Assembly: GCA_963513935.1 (NCBI GenBank)
Contig: OY740772.1
Coordinates: forward strand, 98,537,340-98,601,339
Direction of reading: 5' to 3'
Length of the DNA stretch: 64,000 nt
Origin: Aphrophora alni
Taxonomy: Eukaryota; Arthropoda; Insecta; Hemiptera; Aphrophoridae
Positions 37,218 to 49,809 of this stretch are shown here, piece after piece. Positions within the stretch are counted from its first letter, which is position 1. The number at the start of each line of letters is the position of its first letter. The notes beneath the pieces are model-generated. The model worked only from the letters and a program-made list of their open reading frames with translations. It did no database searches and had not been told where the DNA came from. The position numbers were made by a program, and so were the translations under genes.

Positions 37218-38159
37218 CAGATTTTAATCAAATTTTATTTGGCGACAAATTTCAGTCATATGTTTTTTCTCCAGTTTTTAGATAAGTCAAAATTTGGTGG
37301 ATAAGACAAAACTCGAAATGTTTATATTATAAAAATCGACAGTAAACATTTTGTTTAAATTTTGCTATAATGTAATAAAAGGATCTGAAAATGAGGAAAA
37401 CAAAAAACCAAGGGGTGTTTTGGTTTCGTTTAGTAATTTAGCATGGGACTATTTTACTGTTGAGTATTATTAAAAGTTTGCCCAATCAATGTTGATAAAT
37501 CGTATGTTAAAATGTTGTTCTCAAGATCTTAAACGAACCGTGTCGAAGGTCACATCATCATTAATAAGGATTAAAAAGTTATAGGTAACAAACAATAACT
37601 AAATCGACCGGGGAATTGAGTTTATATTTGAAAAGTAAAGATTCATGGACAAAACCTCGTATATCTGTTTCAAGGCCCGGAGGCCTTTTACAATAACTTA
37701 ACGATTTCTCGTCGGTCTATCTGTCTAGAGTCTAGAGTTTGGCGAATTGTTTTCAAATTTGTTATGTAGGTCTGTGTTTTGAGTCATAACTCCAGGGTTT
37801 TTACGCAAAATTTTGAGGTAAACTGGTAAATTTTGATTTACTCAAAGTCAGTACTGTAGTGGTAGCCTTTCCCCAAAAATTCTAACTCGTAAAATATCGC
37901 TAAAAAAAACGCACACACAAAGTTTTAAAAGAGCTATTTTCTTAAATAAAACTTTAAACAGCGTGTTAAACCTAAAGTAAAATTTAATTTTCAAAAACGA
38001 AAATAAACATTGAGGAACGAAATTTACACAGATTTTATCAAATACATACAATTTATTTATTAATTTATGGCACAAGCTTTTCAAATTTAAATATGTAAGT
38101 AGTTCTTTCAAAAATGTTTTGTATAAATATAAGACGTCGTCAGTGGTAAATTATTAATT
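37218..38159. other. Intergenic, right flank of the satellite
   Basis: AT-rich. No gene or repeat landmark. Confidence 0.4.
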
Positions 38160-38790
38160 TTCCTTACCTAATGTACGAATTATAGGATAAATTGGTAATC
38201 GTCCTCCTTTTTTGTGATCAATATTCATCTTTCATGGGTTTAGGAAAACGAAAATGTATTTTCAACATGCCGTGTCTATCCATTGTTGCCGTAGACAGGA
38301 TAGCGGCCACATTGGGTGTAGGGGATTATAGTGTGCTCATATAGAAGGACCCTATTGAAATTCAGAAATTCGAATTGAAAATATAAAAGTGTCGGCTATT
38401 TCATAGAGTTTTTTGTTGAAAATTTGTAAATTTTAATTCTGTAGGGGGTAATGGTTTAAACCCTCCTGTGATAACAAATTGAGAAGTTTTGGTAAAAAAT
38501 GTAATTTTGAAACGTTACCTGTAAAGAAAGTGTGACATTTGTATAGTTTCGATCTGGGAGGGCCGAGTCATCGACACGAGCGTAGCAAGTGTAGACTTTT
38601 TAATATATACGTCAAGATACGATGATCAAAACTCCTATATAAACCTTATTAGATAAGACCTTCCTATTAGATAAAATTTAACATTTCCTACAAGGCCCAA
38701 GAAACCAACATTTGGGCATTAAATTTAGACAATTTGTATTACTTTTTATAGTGGGGCTATGGACGTACCACCTGGTCAAATAAAGATTCA
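38160..38790 (+). repeat. Dispersed repeat family B, copy 3
   Basis: Shows GGTAATCGTCCTCC, ATGCCGTGTCTATCCATTGT, AGGATAGCGGCCAC, ATCGACACGAGCGTAGCAAG and ACAAGGCCCAAGAAACCAAC. Confidence 0.75.
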
Positions 38791-40532
38791 ATTTAGTGCA
38801 GATTAATTTCACATCCTGTGTATTTACAACGCCATGTTTTATCTTATGTACATGCTGTTATACCATCGCGTGATGTTTCTTTGCTTCTTTAACGGCAGCT
38901 ATAATGGTTTGACCTTGAACTGTGCAGTTTTATGGATACTTAGAGCAGTTGTAAAGTTTTCTCCCAGTAGTAGAAACAATAGAAACAAATTATTATATGT
39001 TGTCGTAAAAATAGGATTTGTAGTCCATTTTAAATTACTGCGTAATAATCGAGGAACGTTAGCTGAAATTTAAAACAATGTTAAGTCCCCCCCATCCCTT
39101 CAATTGTCGAAGCTTCAATGTTATTGTTTACACACGAAAAAGTTTAAAAAAATTTAAAAAATTTGTTAGATAATCTTTGTCAAAAACAAGAATATTTATT
39201 TTTGTAATTTTTTTCGAAAGGAGCATTTATATTCCGTGATTAACCATTTGAAAAAAAGGAGAGGGGAAAAAAATTTGAAAAAAAATCAAAAAGTTGTCAA
39301 AAATGTAAAGAAATTCATGTAATCTATAAAATTAAAATACAAGATTAACTATATAGTTTTTTTTTGGAAACAGTAAAATCAATAGAAACTTTCCTAGATA
39401 ATCCCGGTAAACCACTTAAAACTGGCCAAAACTTTAAGTGTGAAAACTATTTTAAGCGGGCTAGTGCCAACATATTAATTTCTTATATGATTATTAGTAA
39501 TTTCTCATATTAATTTCGTAATCAGATTAACTTCTAGTTTTTCTTGATACCCCACACATAATATTTCGAAAAATAAAATTTTGCAACTAGAAAGTTTTTG
39601 GCTCTTAGCTTCCATAGGTCATTTTTTGTTAACGCTATATTTTTCATATATTATGTGGTATAATACAGTGCAAAGTTTGAAATATTAAGGAATTATCGTT
39701 TTGTCTGTGTAGACTGGTTGCGACTACAAACAGATGGACGGAAAGACAGTGCGTGAATTTATAAAGGGTCCTTGGTTTTACCTAAGGACCCTATGAAAAT
39801 ATTATACTGGTAACAGTTGCAGAGATATCATTCGTGGTCCAATTAAAAATATAAAAATTTATTTATGCCAACATGGTACTTATCCAGCTCAATATACAAT
39901 TTAATACAAGCAGATTCTATAAATGATACCAAAAATAGTTTCTTCGGCCTTGTAGGAAATTTTAATTTTGAGATTACCAAAGATACTACGTATACTGGGG
40001 AATTAAAATACCCTCATTATGCATACTATATACTGAAAACGTTATCGGGGATGCGGTAAGTTAAAAAAAAAAAAAAAAAAAAAAAAAATATCTTGATAAC
40101 AGGTTTGACGTTACAATGAAAGGATTTAATGAGACCACTCATTATTATTTTAAAAGTCATGTTCGTATATTTATTTAACAAGGATAGTCACCAACATTTG
40201 TACCTTTCGTGGTTATGCTTTTCTGGTTTTATACAAAGACATGTGAAGGAAGTGTGGCATGTGAGCAACCCTCATTATAATCATAACGGTATGACATACA
40301 AGAGTGTTCAGATTTGGTCACGTTGCAAATTATCAACAGCGTTGTGGTAAAAGTAGGATTGTAATGTGATTGCTAATCCATGATTGTTAGTTTAACTTTA
40401 TATGAAACTTTGGTTCTAGACTAGATAATTTTGGATGTTGTAGACACCAAGGATTAATGTTTTCAGGGTACTTCAGTATTATACGGAATCCCTTTTTTGT
40501 ACATCACACAACAACTAATTAAAATATAGTGC

Positions 40533-40535
<3 letters not shown>
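38791..40535. other. Intergenic; poly-A and small hairpin
   Basis: A poly-A run lies at 40063-40088. A short inverted repeat (AGGGTCCTTGGT against ACCTAAGGACCCT, one bulge) lies at 39764-39792. No gene recognised. Confidence 0.4.

Positions 40536-40582
<47 letters not shown>
40536..40582. repeat. (AT)n microsatellite
   Basis: About 23 AT units immediately upstream of the PLE fragment. Confidence 0.95.
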
Positions 40583-40585
<3 letters not shown>

Positions 40586-40599
40586 CCAAACTCTGCCAC

Positions 40600-41490
40600 A
40601 AATCTGATCTATATTAATTTTGGTGCATTTCAAGAATATAGCGCAAAGTAGTGATTACAAAACCTCAATTGTAGACAAACTCATACATAAAAAACTAGAA
40701 ACCCACAACAAACTTCTACACTGCAATAACATCAACAAAGATAAAAAATACATATCAATGAAGTACAGACCAGTTTTAGAGCAACAAGTCCAAAACTCTT
40801 TTAAGAAATGCAACTACAATATTGCCCACATAACAGGAAACAGTTTATCACAATATTTCAACCACACAAAAAGTAACCAAGATTTATACAATAATAGTGG
40901 CATATACAAACTAAATTGCAGTGATCGGATATTGCACCGGATAAACTGACAGAACATATAGAGAAAAATTTAAAGAACATATACCCTGCAGTAGAAACAA
41001 TAAAATTACAAACTCCGCATTCACAGAGCATTTAATTGATAAACAAAATTCTTACACCAGCATACAAGTTACATAAAATGATTGAAGGACATACTATGGA
41101 CGTCATTGAAGAATACGAGATTTACAAGCATCACATAAGTAATCCAGATAAAATCTTAAATGAAATATTGAATTTTGCTTCAAATTGCCTTTATGATTTG
41201 ATATACTACCAACAACATAAAGCCAAAGAGATCAAGAAAAATCTAGTAAGAGACAAAGTACAAATCTGATAAGACTTCAACAAGAATGCACATTACATTC
41301 CAAATCAGTCTTCTAGGAAGTGCCTTATAGACGAGACGTACATCATAAATAGCGAAAGGAATTAAATTATTATTGTACAAAAACGAGTGTAAAATTAATT
41401 ATTTTTGTAAAAATGAGTTTTTAAGTGAACATAAATAACTGGCCTGATGATGCTGCCTGTGGCAGTGTAATATGTTGCTGCGTATAATTA
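40600..41490 (+). mobile_element. Penelope-like retroelement, decayed C-terminal GIY-YIG region and 3' tail
   Basis: 40620-40947 encodes the linker between reverse transcriptase and endonuclease (IAQSSDYKTSIVDKLIHKKL; later KYRPVLEQQVQNSFKKCNYN), then GIYKLNCSD, the start of a GIY-YIG endonuclease. The frame then breaks near 40925. Another frame continues with TYREKFKEHI and FTEHLIDKQNSYTSIQV to a stop, and a third with KMIEGHTMDVIEEYEIYKHH (to 41267). The YIG half of the active site is lost at the break. The tail at 41441-41485 has GGCCTGATGATGCTGCCTGT followed by GGCAGTGTAAT, a PLE-type hairpin. The RT domain is not present, so this is a 5'-truncated dead copy. Confidence 0.85.
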
Positions 41491-42041
41491 AGGTATAGTA
41501 AATCAAAGACTACAGTTGACATAGAACAAATATTGTATTATATAATATATGTAGATAAAAGGCTTACAACATAAGTTAATAAATCAGCAAAATAACAACA
41601 CAAACCACTATTAAGTACGAAGAATGATTCTGGTAAGACTTTTGGAGTACCACTGACCTCGTTGTACCGCGCTTTAGACTGGATGAATGGCCCAATTTGA
41701 TTGGATGTTATTTGGGGGTTTGTTATGGCAATAGACAGATAGAGAACCTTAAAAAATCTGCAAAAGGAGGTCTGTATATTACACGAGTAAATATTTCGAT
41801 TTTTTTAATTATTAACTTTAAGCTACAGAAAGAATTAAAAAAATTAGTTTGACCTTAAAAAAAGGAAATATTTTGTATTTTGTTTATATTTTGTAAAATT
41901 AACGGTTTTATTCGACGTTATAAAGTTTAAATAGCCCTCATTTTGAAATGAGTAAATGAAATCAGTTGATTTTTTTTTCAAATTGACTCAAAAAACGCCA
42001 TATCATATGCTGTTAAAAAAATATGATTTTTTGTTACAAAC
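41491..42041. other. Intergenic, nothing recognised
   Basis: AT-rich DNA between the PLE and the 68-bp array. Confidence 0.4.
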
Positions 42042-42997
42042 ACAAAATTGTGGCTAGATAGAAAACTAACCATTTTATGAAATATACTTATATACAAGTT
42101 TTCATTGGTTCAAAATGGTGGTTAGATAGAAAACTAAGCATTTTATGAAATATACTTATATACAAGTTTTCGTTGATTCAAAATGGTGGTTAGATAGAAA
42201 AATAAGCATTTTATGAAATATGCTTATATACAAGTTTTCGTTGATTGAAAATGGTGATTAGATAGAAAACTAAGCATTTTATGAAATATACTTATATACA
42301 AGTTTTCATTGATTCAAAATGGTGGTTAGATAGAAAACTAAGCATTTTATGAAATATGCTTATATACAAGTTTTCATTGTTTCAAAATGGTGGTTAGATA
42401 GAAAACTAAGCATTTTATGAAATATACTTATATACAAGTTTTCATTGTTTCAAAATGGTGGTTAGATAGAAAACTAAGCATTTTATGAAATATGCTTATA
42501 TACAAGTTTTCATTGTTTCAAAATGGTGGTTAGATAGAAAACTAAGCATTTTATGAAATATGCTTATATACAAGTTTTCATTGTTTCAAAATGGTGGTTA
42601 AATAGAAAGCTAAGCATTTTATGAAATATGCTTATATACAAGTTTTCATTGGTTCAAAATGGTGGTTAAATAGAAAGCTAAGCATTTTATGAAATATGCT
42701 TATATACAAGTTTTCATTGGTTCAAAATGGTGGTTAAATAGAAAGCTAAGCATTTTATGAAATATGCTTATATACAAGTTTTCATTGGTTCAAAATGGTG
42801 GTTAAATAGAAAGCTAAGCATTTTATGAAATATGCTTATATACAAGTTTTCATTGGTTCAAAATTGTGGTTAGATAGAAAAATAACCATTTTATGAAATA
42901 TGCTTATATACAAGTTTTCATTGATTCAAAATGGTGATTAAATACAAAAAACTAGGCATTTTATGAAATATGCTTATATAAAAGTTTTCATTGGTAT
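42042..42997. repeat. 68-bp minisatellite, ~14 copies
   Basis: The unit includes GGTTAGATAGAAAACTAAGC, ATTTTATGAAATATGCTTAT, ATACAAGTTTTCATTG and TTCAAAATGGT. Adjacent units share diagnostic changes (AAATAGAAAGC in four consecutive units near 42600-42820), showing local duplication. The first and last units are the most diverged. Confidence 0.95.
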
Positions 42998-43973
42998 TGA
43001 TGTAATAAATAAGCTGCTCAAGTTTTGGAACTTTTTTTGAAACGCGCTTTATATTTTATTTTTTCAAAAACGTAGTTCATGATTAATTTTAACGTTTTAC
43101 TGACAACTACAGTACTAAAATTTTTGCTTCGAATAGTTTTATGAATAAATATGCGAGATAGTTTTGTCATAGTTTTGAATAAGACGAAAGATCTTTTGTC
43201 AGTTTACGGAAGTGTGAAATTTTGATTAATGTAGAGAACTGAAGGGTGTGTGAAAGGAAACCCTTGAGTTACAAGTAATAAAGTCGTCACACCCTTGAGT
43301 GAAGGGCTCTTCCACCCTTATAAGATAGAAATTCCCGAAATACAGTAAAATCGAATTAATTTGTCGGTAGGATTAGTTCGCTTGAGTGCAAGTAACTTAT
43401 TAAAATGTCATAGGGTAGAACGAAGGAATTGGGAGATGTCTTTTTTTTTTTTAATTTTGAAACATTAAGCCTATAATTAAAAAATCAAAATTTACTTATG
43501 CACCAGGTTTTGTATTGCAATTTCTTAACCAAACAGTATATTTTTATTTATTTATTAATTTTTTTTTAAACTCTCTCCCAAACTTGAGAGTAATTGTGAG
43601 GGTTGGCCTTAATCCTGTTTGTGTTAAATGTTTTTTATGTTGGGGTAAATGAGTAAACGTAATACTAAATTTTGTTGTTATTTATGAATATTTTGTTGTT
43701 GCTTTTTAACAATTTTTTCACTTGGATGCAACAGTTACAAAATGTTTTCTGACATATTTTTTTTTTTTTTTAAGTGAAGGAAAACAAACCATTAGAATTA
43801 CAAACTTGAAACTTAGAATTCTTACTATTCGTAACCTATATATTGCAGGAAAAATAGATTCAAAATTATATTTGTAACACAAATTTTTTTTTATCATACC
43901 ACTTCAATTTCAACAACTTTCAATACATGATTTTAGTCCGGATAACAGGTAATTGCAGAAGTGACCAATAATA
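42998..43973. other. Intergenic, T-rich runs
   Basis: Several T homopolymers (43440-43451, 43760-43771). No gene recognised. Confidence 0.4.
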
Positions 43974-44034
43974 GAAACAGCTGATTTCATTACAAACAGC
44001 AACGTTACTAGCACGTAATGAAATCAGCTGTTTC
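43974..44034. repeat. Perfect 19-bp inverted repeat
   Basis: GAAACAGCTGATTTCATTA (43974-43992) and its exact complement (44016-44034), with a 23-nt loop. Could be a transposon end pair or a chance palindrome. Confidence 0.8.
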
Positions 44035-44221
44035 TTAGGAGCATTTGTTTATAACAAAATAACAAACTAAAAAATACCTCAACACTTATAGTTTTCACAT
44101 GCACTATTCAAAATGCATTTTGAGGAGGAGTATAATAACATGGAACTTGAAGAATACAATATAGAAAAGTTATTGATATATCGTTACAGTTACTGTCTGA
44201 TAAGTCTTTTTGGGGATTACT

Positions 44222-44312
44222 TCTTTCATATAGGAGGTTTTATTTCACGTATTTTTCTTCCTTTTTTATAAGGCGATGAGAAGCAATAAGTGTTGATCCT
44301 TTAAACAATAAG
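44222..44312 (+). repeat. Dispersed repeat family A, copy 12 (3' scrap)
   Basis: TTTATTTCACGTATTTTTCT, TTTTTTATAAGGCGATGAGA and CCTTTAAACAATAAG match the family's 3' end. Confidence 0.6.
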
Positions 44313-45065
44313 AAAAAAATTCAAATATCAAAATTTTAACAAAATAGAGTAAAATCAATTTTAGAAATTAGTTCTTTTAAAACAACGAACATGCTCAGAA
44401 TTTGTCTGAATTTATCAGCCAATTACTTTTATTTTCAATGTGATAGAAAGTTTCATTAATATCGTTAGAAACAATTTTGTGAAGTAATGTTATTTTTGTT
44501 CTGAAAACAGCTTTCCAAACACTTGATTTATCGAGAAAACATAGAGAAAAAACAACTCCAAACATAGCCATGTTATGCCTAAAAGGCAAATTAGACTTAT
44601 GTCAGTTATGCAATTTTTTGGCACAGAGGACTTCAAAACAGAAATATTCCCGCAAAATTCTACTGCGTATAAAGAGTGATTGATATGAATGTGGCAGCTA
44701 TTTTACTTGGAAAGTATTTTATATATTTAAAAAGTCAAAAGGCAAATCTTCGGAACTTTTTATATTGCCTTTTTTGTTTTGATACCATCAGCCATTTATC
44801 CGACATGGTGACCAACTTTAACATTTCTTACAAAATTACCTACTTTTTAAGATGGTTTAGATTCTACAACTAATTTTAAGAATGTTTTATTCTTATTCGT
44901 TTGTTGATACATCCAACTCTTTGGGAGATACAGAGGCTCAAAGTAGCGAAAGCAAAAGTTTAAGCGTTATCAGAGGTCCGTTTTCTGAACCGAGATGAAA
45001 ATCGGAACGTAGAGAATAGTGTAATAAAAACTGCTAGAAATTTGTAAATTAACAAAATAAATTTG
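44313..45065. other. Intergenic, no gene recognised
   Basis: Open frames at 44395-44589 (minus) and 44676-44873 (plus) have no recognisable motif. I do not call them. Confidence 0.35.
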
Positions 45066-45215
45066 CAAGGATAAAATAAAGCAATAAAGCTTAAAGTTTC
45101 AAAATATTTTAATAATATAAAGGAGCTACAATTTTATTGTTTCGTCTCGCGGCAACATCGGGCAAAGATGAAAATATTTTGAAACTTTAAGCTTTATTGC
45201 TTTATTTTATCCTTG
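45066..45215. mobile_element. Inverted pair of PLE type-1 tails
   Basis: Perfect 45-bp arms (45066-45110 and 45171-45215) contain AAAGCAATAAAGCTTAAAGT and its complement, the PLE tail end seen at 58230-58265. The centre carries on the minus strand GCCCGATGTTGCCGCGAGAC followed by GAAACAATAAAATTGTAGC. This gives a nearly closed hairpin of about 150 bp. Confidence 0.8.
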
Positions 45216-46394
45216 AATATGGAGTTTCGACAAGAAATGTCTGCTGTTACATTAAAATTGATTAAAATAAATTTTGTTTAATGGTGGTCTAATAACTGAA
45301 TAATTTCATTAATAATTAATTTTCCTGATTAACGTTGTTCACCTTTTAATTTGCAGTTTTTCAAAAATCTTATTATTTTCACTTAACGGTTTCAAAATGG
45401 TGGCTTTACAAAAATTACCAGTTTTAGCTCCTTTTGCTTTGATGATATCTTTAGTTTTATTGTGGGTCATAGGTTAACAGAGATATCGGTAAAAACCTTG
45501 AAAAATTCTCGGTAATTACTAGAACACGCTAAAATCACTAGCGTCCATATTTTAACATGTTATTTCAGTTTAATATTTGGAAAAGAAATAGGCCCTAGTT
45601 CCTCAATAACATTATACATTTTCGTAATGTAAATTCAAAAATGTATATTTTAAAGTTATCTATAATTTAGTTTTATGATTCAAAGTATAGCATTTATTCA
45701 TACAACTTACTTTAAACGCTGAATTAAATCATTGTGACTATTTTAAAAGAATAAAGATGCGAGTTTAAAATTTTTAATAATTTGTATAATATAGTACTCT
45801 TCCAATTTTAATCTCGATTCAACTTTTTTAAGTACAGAAAATGGTCTTGTTTTTCATTCATTTGAGGCTATGTTTAAAGTTTTAAAAAAAAAATCTTAAA
45901 ATTATGTGTAGCATCTATAACCATAATAAAAAAAAATTTATATAATAAATATTAAAATTGGCTGTCACATTGGAAAAATGACTGATGGGATCAAAATTTT
46001 AAAACCCTATAATAAAACAACAAAAAATTCACGGGAATTACCATACGAACCTTTTAATATATAAAATAATTTCCAACTAAAACAGATGGGCACACTTACA
46101 GCAATCACTCTGTACACGGGAAAGAAGTCTGCGTCATATCATGTGGGCGAATCAGCTGCGTATATATTTTGGAACCACGTGAGATTTAAAGTTTAAATTA
46201 GAAGGGCTAAGCGTGGAACTGTAGAATTCCACAACGAAATATTTCACACACAATTTAAACATTAGTTTCACCGTAAAAACGTTTGGAATTCCGCTGCTAG
46301 AGCAGTAGAAGTGACACTGTTACTTATAATATATAATAAAAGTTCTGCATGTATAATGAAGCTTATGTAATCTATTATACATTTTATTAGTTAC
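45216..46394. other. Intergenic, AT-rich
   Basis: Begins with the block ATGGAGTTTCGACAAGAAAT also seen near 48749 and inverted near 3990. No gene recognised. Confidence 0.4.
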
Positions 46395-46550
46395 CTATTT
46401 TGGTAATAGCAAAAGAAATCCGATCCTCGGTTTTGACTGAGCTTTACTTTTCATTGCCTAACAGTGATTTTCAACTTGCCGTACGTCCGTCGTCGTCGTC
46501 GTCGTCGTGGTCATTGTCGTCTGTACGTAAGCACGAGAGACCCCCTGCAC
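46395..46550 (+). repeat. Dispersed repeat family B, copy 4 (5' part) with GTC run
   Basis: Contains TTGCCGTACGTCCGTCGTCG, a short (GTC)n at about 46486-46508, and GTCTGTACGTAAGCACGA. Confidence 0.6.
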
Positions 46551-46777
46551 GATTAAGCTCCAGCAACAGATGTGAGCAAGCTTCCAGTGTATTCTGTTCT
46601 TGCGACGAGAGATTAATTGAACTAATTTTCATGTAGCAACATTGTTAAGGACTCTGAGTTAAGGATAATAAAACCATTGCATTAATTTAAATAATTGAAC
46701 CACCGATAATTAAATATAAAATCATCGTATTACATAACAAAGTAAATGTAGTTAACTGAACCATCGGTTGTTATTTA

Positions 46778-46993
46778 ATGAACCCCGAACACAGCTGTTC
46801 TATAACAACGTGGAAAATAAAATTGCAAATTCGTATCTTGTTTGTGTTATACATTGCTGCGGTATTATTTTGGTACTGTTACTTCTTTTTTATCAATATT
46901 GTTGTATGTACTCCGCATTGGATTTACAAAAAACAATTTGTCGAATATTATTATTTTTATTTTCCACAAAATACAAACCACAAATATTTATAA
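46778..46993 (+). CDS. Possible small membrane protein, unidentified
   Basis: A 71-codon ATG-started frame with polar ends and one strong hydrophobic span (RILFVLYIAAVLFWYCYFFF, residues about 23-42), then aromatic-rich CTPHWIYKKQFVEYYY. The layout resembles a single-pass small integral membrane protein. No family recognised, no promoter or poly-A signal identified, and an overlapping longer frame (46768-47052) is also open. It may be a chance frame in AT-rich DNA. Confidence 0.22.
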   Translation: MNPEHSCSITTWKIKLQIRILFVLYIAAVLFWYCYFFFINIVVCTPHWIYKKQFVEYYYFYFPQNTNHKYL

Positions 46994-47859
46994 TAATCAT
47001 ACAACATAAGAACTTAAAAATAAACTTAAAACTACTAATCTTTATCCAATGAACTTAAAATATGCTTGTGAAACAATGTTAACATGTCAAAATTTATATT
47101 GTATACAAGTAAAAAAACTCTGCGGAAAACATACCACACACAGAAGAGCAATAAAACACCCTTATACGTGTGCGGGAGCTGTCTTTAATATTAATTAAAT
47201 CCCATTCATACCAACATACACACAAACAGACAGACAGATTATATCTACAAAATATATTTATTTTAAATTAAAATACATTTCAATTAATACAATATGTATT
47301 AAAACAACCAAGAAGCGAGGTCTACGTCTGACACAATCACTACAGTAATAAATTGTTGTGTGTCGTATATTTAAAAATCTAAAACCTCGTTGATTGTATC
47401 AAGTATTAATAAACTACTACATAGCGTGACGTAGATCTTTAGAGATATGCTTTCAAATAAAATTGGCTACATTTATGTGATGGGGGGGGGGTGGCAGGCA
47501 AATCTGACCTCATACATTATTCATGAGTGTTACACGTGTTGCTGAGGTTTGTCACAAAGAAATGCAAATATTGACGTTTCTTTTAAATTCATTTTGCAAT
47601 CTTTAAGTATTGAACCCTGACTGATGATAAAGGAAGTGCATAACTCTTTAAATTAAAAAGTTCACTTAATGTATTGATTTAACACACTTTTCTAGCCGTA
47701 GACTATTCATTCGTTAAACAAAATATTTTAAATAAAATGGCGACAATATTACCTTGAAATTTGATTACCAATGGACAAATTAAAATGTCTTCCTTGAAAA
47801 TATTCAAATTTTATGTGATTGGACTTGAAATAGAGATAAATATTATAATTTTTATGTGT
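46994..47859. other. Intergenic; short G-run
   Basis: Contains a G9 run near 47483. Nothing else recognised. Confidence 0.4.
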
Positions 47860-48062
47860 TCCGGTGTGTCCAGAATTATCAGCTGGATTTACATCTTTAT
47901 TTTTGTAGTTTTTGTTAAATCACTCTCTTTCTTTTTTCCTATAGTGTGTTTCTTAACCAACACTTGTTCTTTACAGACACTATTAGAGTATTTGAGGGCG
48001 GTTAGTGATATTTCTTTTATGGATTTATTTAAAGTAGTGATAATCGCGTTTGGTCTTTAAAT
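47860..48062 (+). repeat. Dispersed repeat family A, copy 13
   Basis: Shows CAGCTGGATTTACATCTTTA, CACTCTCTTTCTTTTTTCCT, CTATTAGAGTATTTGAGGGC. Its open frame to 48060 is repeat-derived. Confidence 0.75.
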
Positions 48063-48924
48063 GTTTGAAATGTTAATTTAGCAAACACTTTCTAACACCT
48101 GGTGTCAAAAAAGTTCCGGGACGGTTAATTTTAACTTTTACAGGTAGAAAGCTCAAATTTTAGAAATTGTTTTGGTGTATAAATGCCATATTTTAATATT
48201 ATAAGGTTCAACGCTACCCACAATGGGGTTTTGATGGGCAATTCAAAATGTTTAAATGTAAAGCCTCATCGAGCAATACTTTAATTAAAAAGACTTACTG
48301 TATTTAATTGAAAATAACTGGGAAAACAAGAAGTCGCTATTTTACTCCAATTCAAAATAAAGACGAGTCAAAAAATTCAAATTTGGTTTTATACTTTAAA
48401 ATTGTTTGCAAAAAAAAATCAATTTTGAGTTTAAATTAAAATTTAAGGTATTGCAACTTCCGGGTCAAACTTAAATAAATTAACAGTAAAGGTTTTCCTA
48501 TTACAATTTTGTCTCTTTATTATTTTCCTTAGAGTTTATTACGAAGTAAATTGGATTTTTTAAATATTTGACAGTCCACCATTTTGATTTTAATTAAAAT
48601 AGCGACTTTTTGTTTGGTCAGTTATTTTCGATTAAACAATACTTTTAAAATAATATATTACTCGATCGGGCTTTAAGTTTGAACATTTTTGTTTGCCCAC
48701 CAAAACGATCGTTTCGGGATGGTATTGAATTTACCTTACAACTCAATATGGAGTTTCAACAAGAAATATCTGCTATTACATTAAAGTTCGATATGGTGTT
48801 TTTACACCAAACTTAAATTTTGCGTTTTCTACTTTTAGAGTTAAAAATATTTAATCAATATCATTTGGACTCATCAACATTGCACAGATTCGAATCATTC
48901 AAAAACTGCTTACCTTCAGAACCT
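48063..48924. other. Intergenic, nothing recognised
   Basis: AT-rich. Carries the block ATGGAGTTTCAACAAGAAAT at 48750, shared with PLE-tail neighbourhoods at 45220 and 3990. Confidence 0.4.
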
Positions 48925-49165
48925 CACTGTAAGTATGTGTATGACAATCCCGTGGTAACTTAACTGTATTTACACCTTTTTATGTAAACTTGGGTTATAT
49001 TCCTTTGTTTCATCTTTTCTATCAGGCCTCTTTTGACCAACCCTGATGCTGAAGGTGTTATTTTCTGACCTAGACACGATTACATTATTAGAAGTCTTTA
49101 CTTTATATTATTTTCTTCTTTTATGATGATGATGACCGAGAGGTTTTCGCGTTTAAATAAATAAA
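48925..49165 (+). repeat. Dispersed repeat family A, copy 14
   Basis: Contains GACAATCCCGTGGTAACTTA, CTATCAGGCCTCTTTTGACC, AGAAGTCTTTACTTTATATT and GATGATGATGACCGAGAGGT followed by TTTCGCG. Confidence 0.8.
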
Positions 49166-49809
49166 AACCCTTTTTTTTGGATCCATAAGATTTCGGTTAT
49201 TTGTATGAAAAACTTCTTTTTTTTTCATCAAATACCTTCTCTATTCTTGTATATGTGGAAGAGTTAAACTTGTGTAATATTAGCGAAGAACTTTGAAGTA
49301 ATGGTTGTAGTTGGAATGAGGTCTGACCGCATCGATTATTTTAAGAGCACCCTCGAGGGGGTGGAACCTTGTAAGGTCATACACTGGCATTATCCAGTCT
49401 ACATTATTAACTTTTTCATATTGCCCCATACTTACATCGCTTGTTAATTAAACTGCTGAAATAAAAGTCTAAATTGTAGGTTATTTAAGAGCTCAGGAAC
49501 AATAGAAAAATAAAACTTTAACCTCCTGTCATTAAAAATTCAACTTCAATCAAAAACGAGAAATGCTTAAGACGACATTACGAGTGAAGCAAGTATAAAT
49601 ATATAAACATAATTTAAAAAATACTTTTGAATTCCCAAAACGTTCACTCGGTTGAACTTTACCAATTCATCTCGCATAATAAATACATCGAAAAAAAAAA
49701 TTGTTAAAAAAGAAACTTAACTCTCCATGTGTATTTTAGTAGTCTTCATGAAAATTTTGTGAGATCGTTGATTGTAGGCTCTTTTTACACCTGTACACGA
49801 AATATTTGG
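49166..49809. other. Intergenic, nothing recognised
   Basis: No gene or repeat landmark. Confidence 0.4.

Noticed and set aside
33388..37227. Long open frames with 15/30-residue periodic repeats, as a repetitive protein
   Set aside because: The frame follows from a 45-bp satellite period; several 44-bp monomers break it, there is no signal, promoter or unique domain, and edge monomers decay like noncoding satellite.
33222..43000. CRISPR array
   Set aside because: Repeats are contiguous without unique spacers and the context is eukaryotic.
46486..46508. GTC trinucleotide run as a coding polyserine tract
   Set aside because: It sits in a dispersed family B copy; other copies have no ORF there.
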